Shown here piece after piece: positions 1 through 7,562 of a stretch of DNA of 10,667 nucleotides. Origin of the DNA: JBJELF01 sp051879015 (lineage in GTDB: Bacteria; Bacillota; Clostridia; Lachnospirales; Lachnospiraceae); contig JBJELF010000110.1 of NCBI GenBank assembly GCA_051879015.1, forward strand, positions 1-10,667. Reading direction: 5' to 3'. A model generated the notes under the pieces. It ran no database searches and was not told the origin of the DNA. It saw only the letters and a program-made list of their open reading frames with translations. Position 1 is the first letter of the stretch. The number at the start of each line of letters is the position of its first letter. Position numbers and translations under genes: made by a program.

Positions 1-1252
1 TCATAACCTGCTCAACAAAAATGCTGCGCACTTCTTGATTTGGTATCCTTAATCGATAATATCCATGTTCCGTCATTCCATCACAAGTCAAATATCCTGT
101 TGAAAACATTACACTCCAGATATGATCAATAGATTCATTCATTTCCGCATAAGTCAGTGTCTCATTTATCTTTTTCTCAATTACTTCTCCAGCAATTAAC
201 TGTTCCATTTCCCGCTTCGTTTGAACTTTTGCTTTTTTTAGAAGCGATTTCACAATTGCATTGCTGCTCGTATTGACCCAATAGTTTCTTGGCTTGACAA
301 AACCATTTGGTTGCTTTGCTCGCAATTGTACGAGTTCCCCACAATAGCTCATTACATCCCAAGGACAATATAAATTTGTTTCACCAAATCGATAACCATC
401 ATACCATTCTTTCACTGACCCATAATATTCTGCCAAATTATAATAAGAGAGTAATGCTTTCACTTCCTCATCTGTAAATCCAAAATATTCGCTGAAACTG
501 GAATACGTGATGGAAACGACACTAAGATTATTCAGTCCCGTAAAAATACTTTCTTTGGATACTCTAAGACAACCAGTCAAAACGGAGAATTGTAAATAAG
601 GATTCGTCTTTAAAGCATTATGAAACATTTTACGAATCAAATTTACCATTGGAACATAGTATCCCCCTTGACTGGCTTTGTCCAATGGAACATCATATTC
701 ATCAATCAAAATAATTGCATTTTGCCCATAATGTTTAGAAAGAAGTTCAGATAACACTTTCAAACTAGATTCTAACGTATCCAATGACATATCAAACATA
801 GTCCTTGTTCCAACTTGAATCAATTTGCTATATTTTTCTTTTTCCTGTGCATCTAATTTTTCACTTTTCAGCAAATATTTAAAACGAGTCGCTTCTTCTC
901 CAATTGCATTTACAAAGGATTGGAATGCTTCTTCAAAATTCAGTCCTTCTATTCCTTTCAAAGAAATTGATATCACAGGAAATTTTCCCATATATTGCTC
1001 ACATAACTTCTTATTTGCTTTAATATTCATTCCATCAAATAGAGCTGGTTCACAGCCAACTTCAAAAAATGCTTTGAGCATACTCATATTTAAGGTCTTT
1101 CCAAATCTTCTTGGTCGAGTAAAAAGAGTCACTTTCATTTCCGTTTGCAATAAATCTTGAATCAAATTAGTCTTATCCACCAAATATAGATTCTTTTTTC
1201 TCATCTCTGCAAAATCTTCTACTCCTATCGGAATTCGTTTTTGTTCCCACAT
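1..1252 (-). CDS. AAA-ATPase-like / PD-(D/E)XK family protein, partial (3' end outside window)
   Basis: The frame stays open from the ATG at 1252 to the left edge, giving 417 residues with no stop, so the C-terminus lies outside the window. The start follows AGGAG (1259-1263) by 6 nt. The protein opens with the family signature IPIG (7-10) and VDKT (25-28). A P-loop-like motif RPRRFGKT follows at 46-53, and a Walker B-like IILIDEYD at about 180-187. Further on come the conserved GLNNL and EWYDGYRFG blocks and a YWVNT block. This is the AAA-ATPase-like domain (PF09820 type). By comparison with the complete paralogue at 1400-3268, the visible part stops just before the PD-(D/E)XK nuclease-like domain, so roughly 150 residues are missing. 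It lacks the N-terminal helix-turn-helix of its neighbour. The biochemical role of the family is not established; an ATP-dependent nucleic-acid function is inferred from the domains. I see no convincing promoter in the 147-nt spacer to the upstream gene. Confidence 0.9.
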   Translation of the reverse strand, partial: MWEQKRIPIGVEDFAEMRKKNLYLVDKTNLIQDLLQTEMKVTLFTRPRRFGKTLNMSMLKAFFEVGCEPALFDGMNIKANKKLCEQYMGKFPVISISLKGIEGLNFEEAFQSFVNAIGEEATRFKYLLKSEKLDAQEKEKYSKLIQVGTRTMFDMSLDTLESSLKVLSELLSKHYGQNAIILIDEYDVPLDKASQGGYYVPMVNLIRKMFHNALKTNPYLQFSVLTGCLRVSKESIFTGLNNLSVVSITYSSFSEYFGFTDEEVKALLSYYNLAEYYGSVKEWYDGYRFGETNLYCPWDVMSYCGELVQLRAKQPNGFVKPRNYWVNTSSNAIVKSLLKKAKVQTKREMEQLIAGEVIEKKINETLTYAEMNESIDHIWSVMFSTGYLTCDGMTEHGYYRLRIPNQEVRSIFVEQVM

Positions 1253-1399
1253 TTTTGTCTCCTTTCTTTTCTTTTGACTATAAATATGTTCCGTTCCTAT
1301 TGATACTCTTATCTTATATTCCACTAAAATTTATGATAAAATACAGTGAAATTTCCGTTCTAAATAGGACTAAATTCATCCTGATATATAATTATTAGT

Positions 1400-3268
1400 C
1401 TATTTTGTCTTAATTTTCACTTTTTTCCCCGAAAAAGCTATTCCAAGCTTCAATATGTTTTCTACACCATCATAGATCATTTCCGATTCATAACGCTTAT
1501 CATCTATCTGATCTAGAGCCTCCTCAGATAATGCGATTAATGCATCTTCATCCAGTCCACTTTCCCACTTTAGCTCCATAATAATTCCAGGATATTGATT
1601 CTTACGAGGAATTAAGCTGATATCATATCTTCCATCTCCTGACTCTCTGTTTGATCTAATCTTATAATGATTATCCATCAAAGCAACTAGTCCAAGTGAC
1701 AGTCCATGATAAAATCCCTCAGCTCCGGCATCATAAAAGCGGATGGATCTATCCATATATTCAGCGATTGCTTTCTGCAGTTTCTTAACATCATTCGCAT
1801 AAAGACTTTCAGCAATCTTATTAGCAGTAGTTCTCGTAATTGCCCCTATCTGTAATAAATGTGACAAGATTTCACCTTTATACACAACAGCAATCTCTTT
1901 ATTCGGTATGGATACTTCACACATATAAGCTCCATCGCCTTGAAGCTCCTTCTTCGGAGCCTTCAAATATCCTGCCATAAGAAGCAAACTGTAGATATTG
2001 GCGGGATCTTCCGAAAGAGATCTGTACACAGCATTTTGATCGATTCTTGCAAATACATTCTCTCCCTGTAAAAGAGCATAAAGTCTTTCTGTGATATCAT
2101 CAGTAGCTACCTTTAAGACATCCTCAAGAACTTCATTCTTTCCAGTATTTACCCAATACGCCTGGGGTATACAGCTTTTTGAGATATAATTGATAACAGA
2201 CCACGGATTATAAATTTCAGCACTGCCAAATAAATATCCGTCATACCATTCTTTTAATTCGTCACCTTTTTCAGAAACACCATAGTATTCCAGCATCTGA
2301 TCGACTTCTTCATACGTGAATCCAAAGAACTCATCATAATCTTCATCCATTACAGAATTCACCATCAGATTGTTTAATCCACTAAAAATGCTCTCCTGGG
2401 CGATACGGAAAATACCAGTCAAAAAACCATAAGACAAATTCTTATTGTCCTTAAATGCACCGGAAAAGAAATTCCTCATAAAACCTATGATTTCATCATA
2501 GAAGTCCTTTGCATATCCTTCCTGAATCGGAGTATCATATTCATCAATGATGACGATCGGAGCCTTCCCATAATGCTTGTGAAGCATCTTGGAAAGATTC
2601 TCCAAAGATGAAGTAAGTTCAACTTCGTTTGCATTACCATTCAGCACGGTTGAAAAAAATTCTAGCTCATAAGCTGCCAGTTTATTACTTTTCAACAGTT
2701 CCAAATGTCTGCCAAACTCATCCTGCAGAAGCCCTCTGATCTTATCCATCGTCGACTCCCAAGAATCAAACTTCACATCCTTAAACGTCAAAAAGATAAC
2801 AGGATATTGACCTTGATGCTTTGTATATTCGTTTCCCTGCGCCCAAATTGCCTTATCCTTAAAATAAGCACTGGTATCTTCCGAAGAGATCTCAAAGAAC
2901 ACTCTAAGCATATCCATATTCAGAGTTTTACCAAATCTTCTTGGTCTCGTAAAAAGTGATACGAATGGTTTTTTGTCTAAAAATTCCTTAATGAGCAATG
3001 TCTTATCCACATAATAATATTCGGACTGTGCCCTGATATAATCTGAAATACCAATTGGAAGTGTTTTTTTCTTTACGAAACTTTCTTCGCTTTTGGTCTT
3101 TCCTGACTTCACTCTCTTATCTACAGGTCTTTTTGCATCATCAGGAATCCGCCAACTTTTTCCTTTTTTGACAGCCCCTGGTATTCTATCATTATTACAG
3201 AGATTAGTAACTGTACGCTCGGAAACATTCCACTCCTTAGCTTTTTCCTTACAAGTTTTCATCCACAT
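1400..3268 (-). CDS. HTH-AAA-ATPase-like-PD-(D/E)XK nuclease-like fusion protein
   Basis: This is a 622-residue cytoplasmic protein with no signal peptide or membrane segment. Residues about 5-48 form an excisionase/MerR-like helix-turn-helix (AKEWNVSERTVTNLC, then RIPGAVKKGKSWRIP). A basic linker follows to about 65. The AAA-ATPase-like domain (PF09820 type) has IPIG-like and VDKT motifs (71-90), P-loop TRPRRFGKT (107-115), Walker B IVIIDEYD (238-245) and the GFLTGIFR...FSGLNN block (281-300). The C-terminal domain (about 480-615) matches DUF1703/PD-(D/E)XK, with D549 in GRYDISL and E565-x-K567 in IMELKW. All expected catalytic positions are present. GGAG (3273-3276) lies 4 nt from ATG 3268 and 10 nt from a second in-frame ATG at 3262, so the start could be two codons later. 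It has its own promoter (3311-3339) and ends in TAG. Function is unknown; the extra DNA-binding domain suggests a DNA target or autoregulation. Confidence 0.9.
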   Translation of the reverse strand: MWMKTCKEKAKEWNVSERTVTNLCNNDRIPGAVKKGKSWRIPDDAKRPVDKRVKSGKTKSEESFVKKKTLPIGISDYIRAQSEYYYVDKTLLIKEFLDKKPFVSLFTRPRRFGKTLNMDMLRVFFEISSEDTSAYFKDKAIWAQGNEYTKHQGQYPVIFLTFKDVKFDSWESTMDKIRGLLQDEFGRHLELLKSNKLAAYELEFFSTVLNGNANEVELTSSLENLSKMLHKHYGKAPIVIIDEYDTPIQEGYAKDFYDEIIGFMRNFFSGAFKDNKNLSYGFLTGIFRIAQESIFSGLNNLMVNSVMDEDYDEFFGFTYEEVDQMLEYYGVSEKGDELKEWYDGYLFGSAEIYNPWSVINYISKSCIPQAYWVNTGKNEVLEDVLKVATDDITERLYALLQGENVFARIDQNAVYRSLSEDPANIYSLLLMAGYLKAPKKELQGDGAYMCEVSIPNKEIAVVYKGEILSHLLQIGAITRTTANKIAESLYANDVKKLQKAIAEYMDRSIRFYDAGAEGFYHGLSLGLVALMDNHYKIRSNRESGDGRYDISLIPRKNQYPGIIMELKWESGLDEDALIALSEEALDQIDDKRYESEMIYDGVENILKLGIAFSGKKVKIKTK

Positions 3269-3310
3269 TCGTCTCCAATCTTTTCTTAATTAATATATCT
3301 CTTTCCGTAA

Positions 3311-3339
3311 ATTATACTCCATATTCAGCAATATATCAA
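3311..3339 (-). promoter_or_regulatory. sigma-A promoter of the HTH-AAA-nuclease gene
   Basis: On the minus strand TTGATA (3334-3339, 5 of 6 to the -35 consensus) is separated by exactly 17 nt from a perfect TATAAT (3311-3316). The predicted transcription start near 3304 gives a leader of about 35 nt ending in the GGAG ribosome binding site. The surrounding DNA is A/T-rich, as expected for a strong Gram-positive promoter. Confidence 0.75.
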
Positions 3340-3433
3340 TTCTTTTTTCTATATTTTGCCGAATAATTCTATACATTATGCCAAAAGTATCTTGCCAAAT
3401 CAAAAAAAGCCTGCAAACTAGTCACAGTCATAA

Positions 3434-3907
3434 AACTTCGGATATAACTATGGTGCAAATAATTTGAAGCGGGTTAAAGAAACATTCCGTACTACGGCTG
3501 CTATTGCAACAATTGTATCTGCCATATCAGAGTTGATATTCGAGCTTTTCCCCTGTCAGATTTTAGAAATTTTTCAGCAGGGAGATGAATTGTATATCAG
3601 TTTTGAAAGCGGATATCTTCATATTTTTATGGGAGCGATTTTTTTAAATGGCATTACCATGCTTATTTCCAGTTTCTTTCCGTCCATCGGAATGGCAAAA
3701 GAAGGAATGATTGCATCGCTAAGCCGGCAGGTATTTTTTCAACTTCCACTTATCTTATTATTTCCTTTGATTTGGGGACTGGATGGCGTGCTATATGCCG
3801 GACCGATAGCTGATTTTTCTGCTATGCTGTTATGTTCATTATTGGTAAATAAGACTTTTAAACAGCTTGATAATGCCAAAAGTAACTTATATGAACAAGC
3901 AGAATAA
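3434..3907 (+). pseudogene. MATE family multidrug/Na+ efflux transporter, C-terminal remnant
   Basis: The longest candidate start is TTG at 3464 (147 residues), but homology extends upstream in frame to a TAA at 3431-3433. The segment just after that stop reads FGYNYGANNLKRVKETF, the conserved MATE motif normally found about two thirds of the way along a protein of roughly 450 residues. The rest carries four hydrophobic segments (roughly TM9-12), including the block GLDGVLYAGPIADF that is typical of family C-termini. The N-terminal lobe is absent; the preceding DNA holds the promoter of the divergent gene. No ribosome binding site precedes TTG 3464. I read it as a decayed remnant left by a deletion or insertion junction near 3400-3430. 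It is the only plus-strand coding trace in the window. An intact full-length transporter can be excluded. Confidence 0.8.
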
Positions 3908-3923
3908 AATTTATAAATGACAC

Positions 3924-3948
3924 AGAGAGGCAGTTATCTCGCCTCTCT
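3924..3948. other. perfect 8-bp hairpin downstream of the MATE remnant
   Basis: AGAGAGGC (3924-3931) and GCCTCTCT (3941-3948) are perfect inverted repeats around a 9-nt loop. No run of T follows on either strand, so it does not qualify as a classic intrinsic terminator. It may be the worn terminator of the MATE gene, lying 17 nt after its stop. Confidence 0.35.
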
Positions 3949-3988
3949 TCCGATGTAATCTTATCATATCACCTGCATTTTTACCAAG

Positions 3989-4020
3989 AAAAAAGCACCC
4001 ACGCATTTCTGCCCGAGTGC
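3989..4020 (-). terminator. intrinsic terminator of the dehydrogenase operon
   Basis: Read on the minus strand, arms 4020-4010 and 4005-3995 pair over 11 positions (two G-U wobbles, one mismatch). They are closed by a GAAA tetraloop (4009-4006) and followed directly by six T (3994-3989). It sits 65 nt after the stop of the iron-dependent alcohol dehydrogenase and faces the right way to end that transcript. Confidence 0.85.
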
Positions 4021-4085
4021 CATCAACTCCTATCTTTATACTCTCACTTCAAATCCATTCTTGAAACTAAACCTTAATTCCGTTT

Positions 4086-5219
4086 TCAGATTGATTTCTG
4101 ATAAATTTCAGCAATTAACTCTGCCGTCACGGGAACAGGAGTATTCACCAGATTGCCTGCAGAAACCTTCTGGCAGTTCTCTGTCATCCATGGAATGTCT
4201 GTCTCAGCAATACCAAGGTCACTCAGCTTGAGGGACAGATTCAATTTTTCCAGCAGTTGGCGAATCTGGTCCGCGCAGTCAGCAGCTGCGCTTCCGCCCA
4301 GCAACTTAGAAATTTTTGCAAATTTCTCTGGTCTGCCCATGTAAGTGGCATCAATGACTGCGGGAGTCAGTGCCGCCAACCCTTGACCGTGTACGATATC
4401 TTTCAAACCACTGACTGGATGTTCCATACCATGGGCGAGTGTGACACCTGCGGTATTGATAACCATACCACCGATGGTGCTGGCAATGGAAATTTTCTCC
4501 CATGCTTCTCTGCTCGTATCTGCATCCGTATAAACATTCACCAAATTCTCCGCAATCAGCTCAATACCATAGAGACTCAGCACATCCGCGAAGGGCTGTG
4601 CATTGTTGGCCGTGTACGCCTCAATGCAGTGACACAGTGCATCAAACCCTACCGAAGCCAACCCCTTCTTTGGCATGGTCATCATGCACTCTGGATCCAC
4701 AATGGAGACTTTTGCCACGATGACACTGCACCGCAGACTCTTCTTGTCACCCGTGTCAGGATTGGTCAGGACGGCAAATCCGTTTCCCTCAGAACCAGTG
4801 CCGCATGTCGTAGGAATTAGGACAAGCGGCAGCGCCTTGTCGCTCACCTTTCGATTAAAAATATAGTCATTTATATCTCCCTCGTTGACTGCCAGAAAGG
4901 CAATTCCTTTTGCGCAGTCCATAATGGAACCACCGCCAATGGCTACCACCACATCACAGCCGTTTTCCTTCGCAACCGCTGCACCTTCCTCTGCGGTAGT
5001 AGTCAGCGGATTCTGAGCTACTTTGTCGAAAAGTACGCTTGAGATTCCCTATGCATCCAGACTGTTCTTCACACGGTCATACAGACCTGATTTTTTGGCA
5101 CTGCTGCGTCCTGTGACAATAAGTGCCTTAGTGCCATAAGGGCGAGTCAGCTCGCCAGTCAGGGCAACCTTACCGCACCCGAATGCAATATTGATTGGCA
5201 AATAATAATGGAAATTCAT
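4086..5219 (-). pseudogene. iron-containing alcohol dehydrogenase, interrupted by in-frame TAG
   Basis: From ATG 5219 the frame encodes 377 residues, normal for the group III (Fe-dependent) alcohol dehydrogenases, except for a TAG at codon 57 (5049-5051). Otherwise everything expected is intact. The nucleotide-binding motif AIGGGSIMDCAKG is at 93-105 and IPTTCGTGSE follows it. The metal ligands D193 and H197 are in GFDALCHCIEAY; H263, H267 and H277 are in AHGMEHPVSGLKDIVHG. The ATG overlaps the permease TGA (ATGA), with GAGG about 9 nt upstream, so translation was probably coupled. The enzyme would reduce an aldehyde with NAD(P)H, here plausibly the semialdehyde made by the neighbouring aminotransferases. 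The frame after the stop could only restart at internal codons such as GTG 4952, losing the first 89 residues of the Rossmann fold. It may be a recent nonsense mutation, an assembly error or a strain polymorphism. TAG ends the gene at 1400, so general recoding is unlikely. Confidence 0.85.
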
Positions 5220-6748
5220 AATGAAATGCCTCTACTTTTTAATACACTGGCAATCGCCTCGTCAATCGCCCGGTCAAGTGCTTCGTTCAGTACAAGGTCA
5301 CTCGACTGCAATGCAGCGGCATCCTCATCCGAGATAACCTCAATCAGAGAACCGAATTTTTCCTTGTATTTCATCTTACAGATGATAAAGAAGATAACAC
5401 CGAGCACACACCAACCGCCTGCAATCAGCCATTCCTGCCAAACCAGCGCAGAACCCGACGCAGGAACCAGATAGCATACTACCATGAATCCAGACATAAG
5501 CACTGCCATAATGCCCACAAATTTATAGCATGGAACCTTGTAAGGGCGAGCCATGTCAGGCTGTGTTTTTCTGAGAATGAGGAAGGAGACAGAAACCAGA
5601 CAGTATGCCATACAGCAGCCAAAATTTCCTGCATCTACAATCCAAACGAGCATCTTTCTGCCAGCCAAAGGCGCTAGGACGGTGAGCGCCCCAACCAGAT
5701 ACAGCGAGTTAATCGGAGTCTTATACTTGGGGTGCAGTTTAGAGAAAAACTTGGGAATCATATAGGACTCAGCCATGGAGTACATGGCACGGCTTCCTCC
5801 CATCAGGAAGGAATTCCAGCTAGTGACAATACCGCACATACCACCGACAATGAGAACCTTGGACATGATCGTACTATTAAACGCTTTCGCCATCGCATCT
5901 GCAGTGACCAGACCGCTTCCCTCCATCGAAGCTGCAATCTCAGAGGCAGACATCACATATCCAACTGCAACGATAATCAGTGCATAGAACACGACAGCCA
6001 TCACGATGGACAGAACCAAAATCTTTCCAATTTTCTTTAAGTCCACATCAATTTCCTCAGCAGCCTGGGGAATGACATCAAATCCAATGAAGAAAAATGG
6101 AGTCAACAGCGCTACTTTAAAGACAGACCCCACAATGCCAGCGTCACTGGAGAAAATTTGCCCCTCCAGATCGCTGGGCGTTCCCTTGACTGCAGAAGCG
6201 ACAATCAGCAGGATACCGACCGCACCGATGATGACCGTCAAAATTGTTTGAAGAATAGCCGCTGTCTTTACCCCTCGAATATTAATATAAGTGATAAACA
6301 GCGCCACAATCACCGCTACTGCTAACCAAGAAGCATAAATATCAAATCCTGCAACTGTGTACAGATAACCCTGCAGGAAGGAGGGATAGATATATGTAAT
6401 AATGGTAGGCAAGGCGCAGGCCTCAAAACAAGCCACACTGACGTACCCCAGAACAATCGCCCAAGTACAGATGAACGAACCAATGGGTCCCATTGCTTTA
6501 TGACTGAATACGTGTTCACCACCACATTGAGGCATAGCCGCAGTCAATTCCGCGTAAGTCAATCCTACGAAGAATACCATAATACCACCCACTACAAAAC
6601 CAAGCGCAGCGCCGGCCACACCACCGCTCTCAATCCAACTACCTGATGAGACAACCCAGCCCCAACCAATCATGGCACCGAAGGCAATGACGAGGATATC
6701 CCATGCACCGAGCACTTTATCAAAATCTGATGCTTTTTTGTTTTCCAT
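5216..6748 (-). CDS. APC-family amino acid permease
   Basis: This 510-residue integral membrane protein has about 12 hydrophobic segments, the usual APC (amino acid-polyamine-organocation) layout. A short cytoplasmic N-terminus leads to TM1 with the unwound substrate-site motif GAMIGWGWV (24-32). The family block FIGFDVIPQAAEEI lies near the middle, as does the conserved SWNSFLMGGSRAMYSMAE region. ARPYKVP precedes the last helices. A hydrophilic tail of about 40 residues follows the last helix and is rich in Asp, Glu and Ala, longer than in many relatives. I chose ATG 6748 because AAAGGAAG (6755-6762) is well placed for it; the in-frame TTG at 6754 would overlap the Shine-Dalgarno zone too closely. 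It overlaps the dehydrogenase start by 4 nt. The substrate is inferred, not seen: most likely the amino acid or omega-amino acid handled by the adjacent aminotransferases. Confidence 0.92.
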   Translation of the reverse strand: MENKKASDFDKVLGAWDILVIAFGAMIGWGWVVSSGSWIESGGVAGAALGFVVGGIMVFFVGLTYAELTAAMPQCGGEHVFSHKAMGPIGSFICTWAIVLGYVSVACFEACALPTIITYIYPSFLQGYLYTVAGFDIYASWLAVAVIVALFITYINIRGVKTAAILQTILTVIIGAVGILLIVASAVKGTPSDLEGQIFSSDAGIVGSVFKVALLTPFFFIGFDVIPQAAEEIDVDLKKIGKILVLSIVMAVVFYALIIVAVGYVMSASEIAASMEGSGLVTADAMAKAFNSTIMSKVLIVGGMCGIVTSWNSFLMGGSRAMYSMAESYMIPKFFSKLHPKYKTPINSLYLVGALTVLAPLAGRKMLVWIVDAGNFGCCMAYCLVSVSFLILRKTQPDMARPYKVPCYKFVGIMAVLMSGFMVVCYLVPASGSALVWQEWLIAGGWCVLGVIFFIICKMKYKEKFGSLIEVISDEDAAALQSSDLVLNEALDRAIDEAIASVLKSRGISL

Positions 6749-6754
6749 ATCCAA

Positions 6755-6762
6755 CTTCCTTT
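6755..6762 (-). promoter_or_regulatory. ribosome binding site deciding the permease start
   Basis: Minus-strand AAAGGAAG has its AGGA core 8 nt from ATG 6748 but only 2 nt from the upstream in-frame TTG 6754. This favours the ATG. Confidence 0.65.
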
Positions 6763-6780
6763 CTCAAAAAAAATTGCGTA

Positions 6781-6796
6781 GGCATCATTTTATGCC
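6781..6796 (-). other. small hairpin in the permease leader
   Basis: GGCAT and ATGCC on the minus strand form a 5-bp stem with a 6-nt loop, 33 nt upstream of the permease ATG. Eight T follow after 7 nt (6766-6773). The stem is too weak and the T run too distant for a confident terminator. It may be part of a structured leader together with the stronger terminator at 6805-6834. Confidence 0.3.
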
Positions 6797-6804
6797 ATGC
6801 ACAT

Positions 6805-6834
6805 AAAAAAAGGCGCCAAACAGTGACTTTCGCC
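6805..6834 (-). terminator. intrinsic terminator between kinase-like gene and permease
   Basis: On the minus strand GGCG (6834-6831) pairs with CGCC (6815-6812), and AAA (6830-6828) with TTT (6820-6818). The GG at 6817-6816 is left as a two-base bulge and the loop is 7 nt. Seven T follow directly (6811-6805). It lies 57 nt after the stop of the cytidylate-kinase-like gene and 56 nt before the permease start, so it could end the first transcript or act conditionally in the permease leader. I see no clear promoter between it and the permease. Confidence 0.6.
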
Positions 6835-6891
6835 ACAGTCAACACCATTGTTTACTGAACACGATATCATTTTTAGAGACGATTGCAGTGC

Positions 6892-7497
6892 TTATCCTTT
6901 TTCAGTCAATGCAACCAACGTTTCGATGTACTTTGCCGTCCCCTCAATACCCAGCAGACTGCTGTCGATGAGCAGATGGCGATTATTGCGGTCCCCGCGG
7001 AAGGTACCAGTCATCTGTTTATAGCGAGCATGATTCATCCGATCATTTTCTTCAATCAACTTCTTGGCCGCTTCCTCCGTACATCCCTTGACTTCACAGA
7101 CATTCTTAATACGAACTTCTGTCGGGGCATAGATGAAAATATTCAGACAATCTTTTCTATCCTTTAAAATATAGTCGGCACAGCGACCAATGATGACACA
7201 GGAGGAACGCTCTGCCAGTTTCTTCACCACCTGAGTCTGAATATAAACCATACGGTCGGTCAGATTGGTGTACTTTGACGGTCCTCCAACCGACTTGCTT
7301 CCCTTGCTGACACCCTTCACATCAATACCAGCATCCGCCATATCCATCAAATGCTGGGAAACTCCAGTGCGCTCGATAATCTTGTCAATCAAGTCGCGGT
7401 CATAGTATTCAATACCAAGGTCATCGGCAAGAATTTTGCCAACCGCAGGACCTCCGCTGCCATATTCGCAGCCTACAGAAACGACAATATGTCTCAT
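6892..7497 (-). CDS. cytidylate kinase-like family P-loop protein
   Basis: A 201-residue soluble protein of the cytidylate-kinase-like family (PF13189 type) that is widespread in Clostridia. The P-loop is GCEYGSGGPAVGK (9-21). As in many relatives, the usual Ser/Thr after the lysine is replaced (Ile22). Further nucleoside-monophosphate-kinase-like elements are VIIGRCADYIL (101-111), APTEVRIKN (124-132) and a lid-like arginine-rich stretch NDRMNHARYKQMTG (151-164). True CMP kinase (Cmk) is somewhat longer and has different substrate motifs, so CMP phosphorylation should not be assumed; a regulatory or small-molecule kinase role is equally possible. ATG 7497 is 7 nt downstream of AGGAG. It is only 65 nt from the preceding aminotransferase with no T-tract terminator between, so the two are probably co-transcribed. 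That puts it within an amino acid catabolism locus rather than among nucleotide genes. Confidence 0.85.
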   Translation of the reverse strand: MRHIVVSVGCEYGSGGPAVGKILADDLGIEYYDRDLIDKIIERTGVSQHLMDMADAGIDVKGVSKGSKSVGGPSKYTNLTDRMVYIQTQVVKKLAERSSCVIIGRCADYILKDRKDCLNIFIYAPTEVRIKNVCEVKGCTEEAAKKLIEENDRMNHARYKQMTGTFRGDRNNRHLLIDSSLLGIEGTAKYIETLVALTEKG

Positions 7498-7519
7498 ACA
7501 TTTGCTCCTTTCTTTTTGA

Positions 7520-7550
7520 GCAGTCCCGACCAGGTCACAGTCGGGACTGC
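7520..7550 (-). other. strong 11-bp intergenic hairpin, no T-tract
   Basis: The arms GCAGTCCCGAC (minus strand, 7550-7540) and GTCGGGACTGC (7530-7520) are perfect inverted repeats of 11 bp, G/C-rich, around a 9-nt loop. Neither strand has a T run beside it. It stands between the aminotransferase stop and the ribosome binding site of the kinase-like gene. An mRNA-stability, processing or partial-termination role within the operon is more likely than full termination. Confidence 0.6.
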
Positions 7551-7562
7551 ATGATTTATGTT

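Noticed and set aside
5049..5051. TAG in the dehydrogenase as a pyrrolysine or recoded codon
   Set aside because: Group III alcohol dehydrogenases are not known pyrrolysine proteins, the position is not catalytic, and TAG serves as the normal stop of the gene ending at 1400. A nonsense mutation or sequence error is simpler.
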